From: CALFVT01 sp039989855
GTDB lineage: Bacteria; Pseudomonadota; Alphaproteobacteria; Caulobacterales; Maricaulaceae
Length of the DNA: 64,000 nt
Assembly: GCA_039989855.1 (NCBI GenBank)
Contig: JBDXGZ010000008.1
Location: 124,001-188,000 of the forward strand
Direction: 5' to 3'
Shown here: piece by piece, positions 51,687 to 59,442 of the stretch
How positions within the stretch are numbered: the stretch's first letter is position 1
Layout: each line of letters begins with the position of its first letter
Notes under the pieces: generated by a model
Told to the model about the DNA's origin: nothing
Databases searched by the model: none
The model's input: the letters and a program-made list of their open reading frames with translations, nothing else
Made by a program: the position numbers and the translations under genes

Positions 51687-52714
51687 GCCATGATTTTGTC
51701 CCTGTTCAGTGGAACCGTCACAAATATTTTTATGATGGCATATTAGTCGTCTCCATCATGGTGTTTTTAGCGTCTTTTATCCTCGCAGGATTGAATGCGA
51801 AGGTCGCTGATCCATCTATTCTGATTATGCGTGCGCTTGGTGCCTGTGCAATTGTGCTTTTACATGTGATTTTAGCCATAGGCCCACTCGCGCGCCTGTC
51901 AGACCGTTTTAAACCGCTTCTTTATAATCGCCGTCATTTTGGGGTCATTACAGCGGTTATTGGGCTGCTCCACGGGGGCTTTGCCTTGATGTGGTATCAC
52001 GGCTTTGGCACGATTAATCCTATTGCGTCGGCGATTGGTGGATATGGTAATTACGGTGTTGCGATTGAGTTTCCTTTTGAAAGCCTTGGGTTTATCGCCC
52101 TCGTTATTTTGCTCATTATGGCGGCCACAAGCCATGATTTTTGGCTGACACGCCTCACGCCGCCTATTTGGAAAATATTACATATGGGCGTCTATGTGGC
52201 CTACGCCGCTTTGGTGGGGCATGTGGCTCTCGGCACGGCGCAATTTGATAAAGGGTCGGGACTTTTGATCGCCCTTGCTGTTGGTGCTGGATTGCTTACG
52301 GTTTTACATATTGCGGGTATACTAAAAGGACGAGGCCTTGATGCAAATTCAATTGAGAAATCTGATTGGATTAACGCAGGAGACGCTCTCTTGATCCCCT
52401 TAAATAAAGCTGTGACTGTCACGCCGAAGTCTGGAGAGCGTATAGCGATCTTTAGGCAAGAAAAAGGCGTATCCGCGATTGTTGCGGTTTGTTCGCATCA
52501 AAACGGGCCTTTGGGTGAAGGCTGTATTAAAGATGGTCTGATTACCTGTCCGTGGCACGGCTTCCAATTTGATCCAGAGACAGGCGCCGCACCGCCGCCC
52601 TTTACGGACCGTGTGCAGACTCACAAAGTTATCATCGAAAAGGGCCACGTTTGGGTTAAAGCTCAGCCCGATCCTCTCGGCACTGTCCGTAAAGCTGTGC
52701 AGGTGACATCATGA
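51683..52714 (+). CDS. Ferric-reductase-type membrane cytochrome + Rieske fusion
   Basis: A 343-residue protein. The N-terminal 215 residues have about six membrane helices of the ferric-reductase-like (FRD/MsrQ) fold, with candidate haem-b ligands His61, His85, His97, His151, His167 and His180. The C-terminal part (about 230-335) is a Rieske domain with CSH (Cys270, His272) and CPWH (Cys289, His292). The start ATG 51683 overlaps the 35-residue gene stop; the longer open frame to 51614 lies inside that gene. It would pass electrons between a soluble partner and haem across or along the inner membrane. There is no flavin/NADH domain, unlike Nox-type reductases, so the partner must be separate. 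Confidence 0.88.
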   Translation: MSHDFVPVQWNRHKYFYDGILVVSIMVFLASFILAGLNAKVADPSILIMRALGACAIVLLHVILAIGPLARLSDRFKPLLYNRRHFGVITAVIGLLHGGFALMWYHGFGTINPIASAIGGYGNYGVAIEFPFESLGFIALVILLIMAATSHDFWLTRLTPPIWKILHMGVYVAYAALVGHVALGTAQFDKGSGLLIALAVGAGLLTVLHIAGILKGRGLDANSIEKSDWINAGDALLIPLNKAVTVTPKSGERIAIFRQEKGVSAIVAVCSHQNGPLGEGCIKDGLITCPWHGFQFDPETGAAPPPFTDRVQTHKVIIEKGHVWVKAQPDPLGTVRKAVQVTS

Positions 52715-53463
52715 GTAATGAAGATGATTTTTATGTTGGTTATGGCGCTATGCCGAATAAAGACCGTCGGTTTTTGCTCAAAGCTTTGCCGCTTGGACTT
52801 TTAGGACTTAGCGGAGCAGGTGCTTTTATCGGGACACGCGCCGGGTCTCAAGGCGGAGGCAGGTGGGAAACTGGAACGCCTGTTACACTCAAGGGCCGTA
52901 TTGGATTTCATCCTTATCCTGTACTTTGGGTTGACGGCGTAGGGCATGTTATTGCGGGCATAGGGAAACTCCATGCAGATCCATATGTTAAACCGTTTGA
53001 TGGACAAGCCGTAGAGGTTCGTGGTGTAAAAATCGTACGAAATGACTGTTTCATGCTCGGTGTTGCCGTAGGCGATATTAAGCCTACGTCTCAGACGGTT
53101 GCAGCTATTCCGAAAACTGAAATCTTAGATGAGGTTAGTCTTGTCGGTGAAATTCTTGATGCCCAATGTTTTATGGGAATCATGAACCCAGGATACGGCC
53201 GAACGCACCGTGGATGCGCGACCTTGTGTATTCGCGGCGGCCAGCCTGTGTTCTTCTCAATGGGACTTGATAGCGCGGCCGCAGGCGGCGGAGCGACTGG
53301 ATGCGCTGGTATCGGTCACCTGCTTGCCAATGCGAACGGTGATAAGATCAATGATGAGATTTTAGGTCATATATCCGTCCCGCTAACATTGAGCGCGCGT
53401 CATCAGATGACAGGCAATTTAAGCCAATTAATTTATCAACAAGACAGTTTGAAAAGACTTTAA
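52711..53463 (+). CDS. Tat-like membrane-anchored protein of the Rieske operon
   Basis: A 250-residue protein with a twin-arginine-like start DRRFLLKALPLGLLGLSGAG, so it is probably Tat-targeted and membrane-anchored, with the bulk in the periplasm. The body has an OB-like beta region (VTLKGRIGFHPYPVLWVDG) and a conserved-looking cysteine block, GEILDAQCFMGIMNPG then THRGCATLCIRGGQPVFF. Those Cys/His residues could bind a metal or cofactor. No family name is known to me. The ATG overlaps the stop of the ferric-reductase-Rieske gene (ATGA), and the antiporter gene overlaps its stop. It may be the periplasmic partner of the membrane cytochrome. Confidence 0.72.
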   Translation: MSNEDDFYVGYGAMPNKDRRFLLKALPLGLLGLSGAGAFIGTRAGSQGGGRWETGTPVTLKGRIGFHPYPVLWVDGVGHVIAGIGKLHADPYVKPFDGQAVEVRGVKIVRNDCFMLGVAVGDIKPTSQTVAAIPKTEILDEVSLVGEILDAQCFMGIMNPGYGRTHRGCATLCIRGGQPVFFSMGLDSAAAGGGATGCAGIGHLLANANGDKINDEILGHISVPLTLSARHQMTGNLSQLIYQQDSLKRL

Positions 53464-54674
53464 TGACGTTAAATTTATTTCTCATATTTGGTGCTGTTTT
53501 CTTCACGTTCTCGCTTGTGTCAAAACGAATTCAAGGCACAATCTTGACGCCCCCTATATTGTTTACGATTGGCGGCTTGATACTGGCGCGAATATTAACA
53601 GAAACGGCTGGTCTCACGTATAATGAGGGCGGGTTACATACCTTAGCCGAATTGACACTTATTCTTGTCCTTGCGGCTGACTCCTCTCAGATATCTTTGT
53701 CTGAGCTTCGTAAAATGAAGGCTATTCCTGTCCGCCTTTTATCGATCGCTTTGCCATTAATTATCGTGACGGGAACGATTGTTGGCTATATTATTTTCCC
53801 AGATGTTGGCTGGTATCAAGCGGCTTTGATTGCGGCGATCTTAGCCCCAACAGATGCGGCGCTGGGCGCGTCTGTTTTAGCTGAAAAATCCTTACCCTTA
53901 AAGATACGGCAAGGCTTAAATGTTGAGAGTGGTCTGAATGACGGGATTGCTTTGCCGGCGGTTTTATTCTTCGCCTGTTTCCTTAATATGACCCATCAAA
54001 CGGGCGAAGAAAACTGGCTTCTATTTCTAAGCCTTCAAGTTATTATTGGCCCTATTGCGGGTGTTGCTGTGGGCTGGATCGGTGGGCACCTTATTGCTTG
54101 GGCTGCAAAAAAGGGATGGATGACATCGGAGTTTCAAGGCGTTGCCGCTATCGCCCTCGCAGTCCTCGCTTTCGCTGTTGCAGAAACTTGCCATGGGAAC
54201 GGGTTTATCGCCGCTTTTGTTGCGGGCCTAACCTACGGTAATCTTCACGTTAACTACTCTAAATTTCTGCATGAGTTCACAGAGACGGAGAGTCAATTTC
54301 TATCCTACCTAACGTTCTTCCTGTTCGGAGCTTTGATTTTGCCAGAAGCGATACCCCACATCACGGGTTCGATTGTGCTTTACGCTGTCTTAAGCCTCAC
54401 GCTGGTCAGAATGTTGCCTGTGGCCTTATCCATGACAGGCATGAAGCTTGGCCTTGCGACCACGGCTTTTTTAGGGTGGTTCGGACCCCGCGGCCTTGCG
54501 TCTCTTTTGTTTGGCTTACTCATCCTCGAAGATTTACACGTTGAACAGGCTGAATTTGTTCAGACTGTCGTAGCGACGACGGTGCTTTTGTCTATCATTT
54601 TACACGGGGTGACGGCAGCTCCGTTTGGGAAAAAACTAGGCCGAGCGCACAGTGAAACTGAATTAGCTAATTAA
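53463..54674 (+). CDS. Cation:proton antiporter (NhaP/CPA1 type)
   Basis: A 403-residue inner-membrane protein of the monovalent cation/proton antiporter superfamily, with about twelve helices. Landmarks are LTPPILFTIGGLILA, AALIAAILAPTDAALGASVL (the DxxxG-type region with the transport-site Asp), GLNVESGLNDGIALPAVLF (the ND pair) and FLGWFGPRGLASLLFG. It probably exchanges Na+ or K+ for H+. The ATG shares one base with the stop of the Tat-like gene, so it is translated as part of the Rieske operon. That suggests ion or proton balance linked to the redox system; alternatively it is a passenger. Confidence 0.9.
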   Translation: MTLNLFLIFGAVFFTFSLVSKRIQGTILTPPILFTIGGLILARILTETAGLTYNEGGLHTLAELTLILVLAADSSQISLSELRKMKAIPVRLLSIALPLIIVTGTIVGYIIFPDVGWYQAALIAAILAPTDAALGASVLAEKSLPLKIRQGLNVESGLNDGIALPAVLFFACFLNMTHQTGEENWLLFLSLQVIIGPIAGVAVGWIGGHLIAWAAKKGWMTSEFQGVAAIALAVLAFAVAETCHGNGFIAAFVAGLTYGNLHVNYSKFLHEFTETESQFLSYLTFFLFGALILPEAIPHITGSIVLYAVLSLTLVRMLPVALSMTGMKLGLATTAFLGWFGPRGLASLLFGLLILEDLHVEQAEFVQTVVATTVLLSIILHGVTAAPFGKKLGRAHSETELAN

Positions 54675-54722
54675 GTTGATACTTTATTTTGCTTTCTTTT
54701 TTAACTCTTCTGGAGATTAATC

Positions 54723-56360
54723 ATGACGAATTCAAAATCTACACATGATCACGGCACGATGCATGGTCATGACGTTTTGCACAATAGTGCGACCAATAAA
54801 TCGACAGCTTTTACACGAGAAGAACGCCAAAAGTTAGGCTTACGGGGGTTGTTACCCTACTGCGTTAGTAGCCTAGATACACATCAAGAACGGGCGTTGG
54901 AGAACTTACGCCGTAAAGCTTATGATATCGAGAGATATATTTTTCTAAGCGGGCTTCAAGATCGTAACGAAAAGCTTTTTTACCGTATGGTCATTGATAA
55001 TATCGAAGAAATTATGCCATTGATTTATACGCCGACCGTGGGGCAAGCGTGTAAGGAGTTCGCCCATATATTCAGGCGCTCGCAAGGCTTTTATATCACC
55101 CCCGAAGATAAAGGCCAAATTCGTGGGATGCTCGATAATTGGCATGAAGATGATGTTAAAGTGATTGTCGTCACCGATGGTCAGCGTATCTTGGGCCTTG
55201 GGGACCTCGGCTCAAACGGCATGGGTATTCCTATTGGTAAGCTGGCTTTGTATACAGCGTGTGCGGGTATTCATCCGCATCAATGCCTACCTGTGATGCT
55301 CGATGTCGGTACGAATAATCAAGAGCTGCTGGACGACCCGCTTTATCTTGGCTATCCGCATAAGCGCCTTGAAGGGCAAGCTTATCTTGATTTGGTCGAA
55401 GAATTCGTCGTGGCTCTTCAAGATAAATACCCTGAGAGCTTGCTGCAATTTGAGGATTTCTTGACCCCGAATGCGTATAAATTGCTTGAAACTTATAAAG
55501 ATAAAATCCTGTGTTTTAATGATGATATTCAAGGTACAGCGGCAGTGTCTCTATCAGGCGTTATCGCGTCCAACCGCGTGACAGGGCATGATTTCAAAGA
55601 TTTGCGGATCATGTTCTTAGGCGCTGGATCTGCGGCAACTGGGATTGGAGATTTATTACTCTCGGCCTTTATGGCGCAAGGTTTGAGCCACGCGGAGGCG
55701 GTCAAACGCCTTTGGTTTGTCGATCAGCACGGTATTATCGTCAAGAGCCGTGATGACCTCATGAGCCATAATATGCCTTACGCCCATGATTATGAGCAGC
55801 TAAGTTTTGTTGACGCGATTAATGCGATCAAACCTCATATTTTGATTGGCGCGACGGGCGCACCAGGTACCTTCACCCAAGCGGTGATTGAAGCGATGTC
55901 GGCCATAAATGACCGTCCTGCGATATTTGCCTTATCGAACCCAACATCACGGGCGGAATGTACCGCTGAGCAAGCGTATAAGTGGAGTAAAGGGCGGGCT
56001 ATTTTTACAAGCGGCAGTCCATTCGATGCGGTTGAGCTTAACGGTAAAACCCATCAACCGGGCCAAGGTAATAATGCCTATGTCTTCCCCGGAATTGGCC
56101 TTGGCGCGATTGCCTGTCAGGCGAAGGCGATTGATGACGACATGTTCTTGGCCGCGGCGGAAGCCTTGGCGCTGCAAGTGAGTCAGGCGAACCTAGACGT
56201 AGGGACTCTCTATCCACCTTTGTCAGATATACGTGAGGTTTCACTCCATATTGCTGTCGCCGTTGCGCAGAAAGCTTATCAATCGGGTGTTGCCCAATCA
56301 GAGCGCCCCAAAGACCTTACAGCCCATATCAAGGCTATGATGTATGAACCTGATTATTAG
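54723..56360 (+). CDS. maeA: NAD-dependent malic enzyme, large form
   Basis: Oxidative decarboxylation of malate to pyruvate and CO2 with NAD (SfcA/MaeA type). The 545 residues begin with a His-rich tail (THDHGTMHGHDVLHN), then the malic domain: LYGLRGLLPYCV-like GLRGLLPYCVSSLDTHQERA, YTPTVGQACKEFAHIFRRSQG, VVTDGQRILGLGDLGSNGMG and CFNDDIQGTAAV. The NAD domain shows FLGAGSAATGIGDLLLSA and NPTSRAECTAEQAYKW. It is the eukaryotic/E. coli-like large form, not the phosphotransacetylase fusion. The start has GGAG upstream. It follows the antiporter by 48 bases and may be the last gene of the Rieske operon, supplying pyruvate. Confidence 0.93.
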   Translation: MTNSKSTHDHGTMHGHDVLHNSATNKSTAFTREERQKLGLRGLLPYCVSSLDTHQERALENLRRKAYDIERYIFLSGLQDRNEKLFYRMVIDNIEEIMPLIYTPTVGQACKEFAHIFRRSQGFYITPEDKGQIRGMLDNWHEDDVKVIVVTDGQRILGLGDLGSNGMGIPIGKLALYTACAGIHPHQCLPVMLDVGTNNQELLDDPLYLGYPHKRLEGQAYLDLVEEFVVALQDKYPESLLQFEDFLTPNAYKLLETYKDKILCFNDDIQGTAAVSLSGVIASNRVTGHDFKDLRIMFLGAGSAATGIGDLLLSAFMAQGLSHAEAVKRLWFVDQHGIIVKSRDDLMSHNMPYAHDYEQLSFVDAINAIKPHILIGATGAPGTFTQAVIEAMSAINDRPAIFALSNPTSRAECTAEQAYKWSKGRAIFTSGSPFDAVELNGKTHQPGQGNNAYVFPGIGLGAIACQAKAIDDDMFLAAAEALALQVSQANLDVGTLYPPLSDIREVSLHIAVAVAQKAYQSGVAQSERPKDLTAHIKAMMYEPDY

Positions 56361-56502
56361 TTTTTGAAGTACCTTAAAGAAGAAGACATGATCTATCTTC
56401 CACTTGCGGGTAAAATTGTAAAAACCGTTCCTGCAATGGCAACTCTAGATAAGATATGGTTTGGCGCAAATATCCGTATAGGGCTCTAGCGCGCGGTTGG
56501 CT

Positions 56503-57225
56503 TCATTTAGACGTTACAAGCACAATGGAGTAAAGACCGTGGATATCAGGGAAATAAAGGTTTCCGTCTTTATCTGTTGTTTTCCAATCAGTTCGGCAAG
56601 AGCCAGGTACGTAAGGGGTTTTAAAAGTAACCGAAATATCAACGGTTTCACCGGGGTGGGTTTCTGGAATTGGCACTTGTTTAGGGGACATGCAAATCAA
56701 ACTGGATGCGGGCGTTACTCTTGTAAGATAACGGTCTTTCCAAATAATGTTACCTGAGTTTTTAACGCGCCATGTTTTTTTGTATGTTGTATTTATAGGG
56801 ATTGATGTCCCGTCAGGGATTGTAACATCTTTGATGAAGAGCGTATCATCGTCTTGGTTGGAAATACTCTTAGGCGTATTAGAATATTGACGCTTATTAG
56901 AACTATTTACCAGTATAAGTGTGACACAAATGATGAGGGCGCAAAGGGTCAGTGTAAAAATTGCCCATATAACTTTAAGGTTAAAATTGGCATCGCTTGT
57001 TTTTTGTTGAACCTTTGAGCCATTAAATAATAGATCAAATTGCTCGCTATCAAGACCTAATGATTTTGAAATTCTCTCCTTACTTTCAGGGCTTGGAGCC
57101 TCTTCGCCTTTTATTATTCTATAAAATTGACTTTTACTAACGCCACTTTCCCAAATGATAAGTTTCGAGAGGACATTCCGTTCTTTTTTAGCTGCTTTGA
57201 GAGCATCGCTTAGAGTTTTTGTCAT
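56503..57225 (-). CDS. HTH + membrane helix + NBR1-type Ig domain protein
   Basis: A 240-residue protein. Residues 1-70 look like a Cro/C1-type helix-turn-helix (SKLIIWESGVSKSQFYRIIKGEE). A membrane helix follows (VIWAIFTLTLCALIICVTLILV, about 85-106), then a linker and an NBR1-like Ig domain (about 125-238). The Ig domain shows VTIPDGTSIPINTTYKKTW, VKNSGNIIWKDRYLT, HPGETVDISVTFKTPYVPG and RTDWKTTDKDGN. That domain is named for the eukaryotic autophagy receptor NBR1 and also occurs in bacterial envelope proteins. The DNA-binding end would be cytosolic and the Ig end periplasmic, like a one-component membrane regulator. GGGGAGGG precedes the start. It is a single gene. Confidence 0.75.
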   Translation of the reverse strand: MTKTLSDALKAAKKERNVLSKLIIWESGVSKSQFYRIIKGEEAPSPESKERISKSLGLDSEQFDLLFNGSKVQQKTSDANFNLKVIWAIFTLTLCALIICVTLILVNSSNKRQYSNTPKSISNQDDDTLFIKDVTIPDGTSIPINTTYKKTWRVKNSGNIIWKDRYLTRVTPASSLICMSPKQVPIPETHPGETVDISVTFKTPYVPGSCRTDWKTTDKDGNLYFPDIHGLYSIVLVTSK

Positions 57226-57380
57226 TCTTATTTTGCCCTCCCCAAGAATACAGTATTTCTAGTCGGTTTTATGAATGTTTGGGACGAAACTAATAATCCC
57301 AGGGACGTTAATATGCTTGAAACTATAATCATATTTGAACATTAGAATAGGTCATCGGGGTATTGCACACTGGGGCAATT

Positions 57381-57416
57381 GGGGCAACCTTAAGTTCTTT
57401 AATTTAAGGTTGCTCC
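57381..57416. repeat. Long near-perfect inverted repeat in the gap before fdx
   Basis: GGGGCAACCTTAA (57381-57393) pairs with TTAAGGTTGCTCC (57404-57416), 13 pairs with one G-T wobble, loop 10. It follows a further GGGGCAA copy at 57372-57378. It lies in the 299-base gap 57226-57524 between two minus-strand genes, apart from the terminator of fdx at 57474-57501. No T-run follows on either strand. Function unknown. Confidence 0.55.
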
Positions 57417-57473
57417 GGCATTCTAACTTAAAGATTATATGTGAATAGCTTTACAAGCAACCTCATTAAATCC

Positions 57474-57501
57474 CATAAAAAAACGGCCCGTTAAGGCCGT
57501 T
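57474..57501 (-). terminator. Intrinsic terminator of the ferredoxin gene
   Basis: AACGGCC (57482-57488) pairs with GGCCGTT (57495-57501), loop 6. On the minus strand the stem is followed by seven T (57477-57483). It lies 24 bases beyond the ferredoxin stop, the classic place and form. Confidence 0.85.
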
Positions 57502-57524
57502 ACAAACGCGTATAAATATAAAAC

Positions 57525-57842
57525 CTATTGGCTTTCTGGCGTAGAAACTTTAATTCCGTCTAACTCGTCTGAAATAAGGATCTGGCAGCAGAGACGTGAA
57601 TTGTCTTCAACATTTTCAGCAAAATCGAGCATGCTATCTTCCATATCATCTTTACTTTTGAGCTTTGGAAGCCACTCTGCGTCCACGTAGACATGACAGG
57701 TGGCGCAGGCACACGCGCCGCCGCAATCAGCGTCGATGCCAGGAATCATATTTTGCACGGCTGCTTCCATAATGGACATACCAGATTTAGCTTCGACTTC
57801 GCGGGTTTCACCGCCGTGGTCAGTAAAAAGAATTTTGGGCAT
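57525..57842 (-). CDS. fdx: Adrenodoxin-type [2Fe-2S] ferredoxin
   Basis: A 105-residue soluble ferredoxin. The four cluster cysteines are visible: DADCGGACACATCHVYV gives C-x5-C-x2-C, and the fourth is in SRLCCQILIS. It is the adrenodoxin/putidaredoxin type, which in alphaproteobacteria can feed cytochromes P450, other hydroxylases or Fe-S assembly. Family length and motif order are normal. It is a single gene with its own terminator, divergent from tsaE by 75 bases. Confidence 0.93.
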   Translation of the reverse strand: MPKILFTDHGGETREVEAKSGMSIMEAAVQNMIPGIDADCGGACACATCHVYVDAEWLPKLKSKDDMEDSMLDFAENVEDNSRLCCQILISDELDGIKVSTPESQ

Positions 57843-57916
57843 GGGTACTCCTAATTTTTGCCGTCATTGCCTATGTATGGCTTTGCAATAATTTTTCAAG
57901 CGCGTATCAACAAATA

Positions 57917-58378
57917 ATGACAGAACGATTCATTTCCGAGATTTTATTGAATGAGGCCGCCCTTATTGATTTCGGGGCAAGTCTGGCTCAGTATCTGCGT
58001 ATTGGTGATGTTTTGTCCTTATCAGGTGATCTTGGCGCAGGCAAAACGACATTTAGTCGCGGTGTTATACAGTCGATTCTCGGCGCGGTCGAGGTTCCGT
58101 CCCCGACCTATACATTAGTCCAAACCTATGAGTGCCCAGACTATGAGCTTTGGCACTGTGATCTCTACCGCCTCGAAGCCCCTACGGATGTGCTGGAATT
58201 AGGCCTTGTGGATATGGAAGAGGATATTGTCAGCCTTATCGAATGGCCAGACAAGATGGGAAGCTACCTCAGCCCGCAAGCCCTGAACGTCCATATTGGG
58301 TTTCACGAAACAGGGCGTGAGATTAGTCTTTCAGGGCCAGATAATTGGGCTGAGCGCCTTAAAGGATTTCAGTCATGA
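57917..58378 (+). CDS. tsaE: tRNA threonylcarbamoyladenosine complex ATPase TsaE
   Basis: An ATPase needed with TsaB, TsaC/Sua5 and TsaD for t6A37 modification of ANN-decoding tRNAs. The P-loop is LSGDLGAGKTTFSRGVI, followed by VPSPTYTLVQTYE, WHCDLYRLE and SLIEWPDKMG, all typical. At 153 residues it is normal length. Its stop overlaps the AmgK-like ATG (ATGA at 58375-58378). It heads the chain tsaE-amgK-murU-addB-addA, an order conserved in alphaproteobacteria. Confidence 0.95.
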   Translation: MTERFISEILLNEAALIDFGASLAQYLRIGDVLSLSGDLGAGKTTFSRGVIQSILGAVEVPSPTYTLVQTYECPDYELWHCDLYRLEAPTDVLELGLVDMEEDIVSLIEWPDKMGSYLSPQALNVHIGFHETGREISLSGPDNWAERLKGFQS

Positions 58379-59442
58379 CAGACCGCGAGCATTTACGACA
58401 GAGCTTCATTGAAGAGAGCGAATGGCAAGCGGCCGATGTTACGCCAATTCCGGGTGATGCCTCCGCGCGCCGTTATTTCCGCCTGGCGATGGAGGGTCAA
58501 CGTGCGATTTTAATGGATTATGACCCTAGCGATGAACCGTCTGAGTCGGCGAAAATCTATATGCAAAACGCAGGTCTGGCAGGGACAGATATGCGCAGTT
58601 TTGCCGCCATAGGCACAGCGCTTTGCCGTCGGGGGTTTTCGGCACCCAAGATCATTGCCGCCGATACGGAACTTGGATTTTTGCTACTTGAAGACCTATC
58701 TGTTGATAATGCAGGGCGCAATGTTTACGCACGTCACCTTGAGGCACACCCAAATGATGAGCCTCTTTTATATGAGGCAGCGGTGGATACACTCGCCGCA
58801 ATTTACCGATCAAGTTTTGATCAACCGCTAAGCTGCCGACATGGGGATTGGACCGTGCCGACATTTGATCTGTCGGCGCAATTGGTTGAACTGACCTTGT
58901 TCACGCAGTGGTTTGTCCCTGATGTGGGTGTAGAGCTATCCGAAGCCGCCTTGACGGAGTGGGAAAATATTTGGGCTGATATGGTGCCGACCTTATCAGC
59001 TCATGCACCGGGTCTGGCTTTGCGGGACTTCCATGCAGAAAATCTCTTTTGGTGTCCAGAACGAGAAGCGACTGCGCAAGTAGGCCTGATCGATTTCCAA
59101 GACGCGGTCTATACCCATCCCGCCTATGATTTAAACTCGCTTTTGGAAGACGCGCGCCGCGATGTGGATAGAGGACTAGCGAAAGATCTCATGGCGCGGT
59201 TTTGCGATAAGGCAGGCCTAGCTGATGACGATGATTTTGCCGCCGCTTACGTGGTATCAGGAGCGCAGAGAAAGCTTAAAAACCTTGGCTTCCCCGTGCG
59301 CTCAGATAAGCTTTACGGCAAACCACAATACCGTGCGCTGCACCCACGCTTAAAACGTCACTTGCAAATTTACCTTGCGCATCCTGCCTGCGCCCCGCTT
59401 AAAGTCTGGCTTGAAACGTATTTGCCAGAGGGAGCGTTGTGA
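58375..59442 (+). CDS. amgK: N-acetylmuramate/N-acetylglucosamine kinase
   Basis: An aminoglycoside-phosphotransferase-fold kinase that phosphorylates the anomeric carbon of MurNAc or GlcNAc in the cytosol, the first step of the AmgK-MurU peptidoglycan-recycling bypass. Kinase landmarks: PIPGDASARRYFRL (nucleotide loop), LLLEDLSVDN, LALRDFHAENLFWC (catalytic loop HxDxxxxN form) and VGLIDFQDAVYTHPAYDL (DFQ metal Asp). At 355 residues it matches AmgK. The partner murU overlaps its stop (GTGA at 59439-59442), which strongly supports the assignment. Confidence 0.92.
   Translation: MTDREHLRQSFIEESEWQAADVTPIPGDASARRYFRLAMEGQRAILMDYDPSDEPSESAKIYMQNAGLAGTDMRSFAAIGTALCRRGFSAPKIIAADTELGFLLLEDLSVDNAGRNVYARHLEAHPNDEPLLYEAAVDTLAAIYRSSFDQPLSCRHGDWTVPTFDLSAQLVELTLFTQWFVPDVGVELSEAALTEWENIWADMVPTLSAHAPGLALRDFHAENLFWCPEREATAQVGLIDFQDAVYTHPAYDLNSLLEDARRDVDRGLAKDLMARFCDKAGLADDDDFAAAYVVSGAQRKLKNLGFPVRSDKLYGKPQYRALHPRLKRHLQIYLAHPACAPLKVWLETYLPEGAL

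Noticed and set aside
56388..56489. 33-residue open frame after the malic enzyme gene
   Set aside because: It has a purine-rich stretch upstream but no recognisable feature and no overlap with neighbours; too weak to call.
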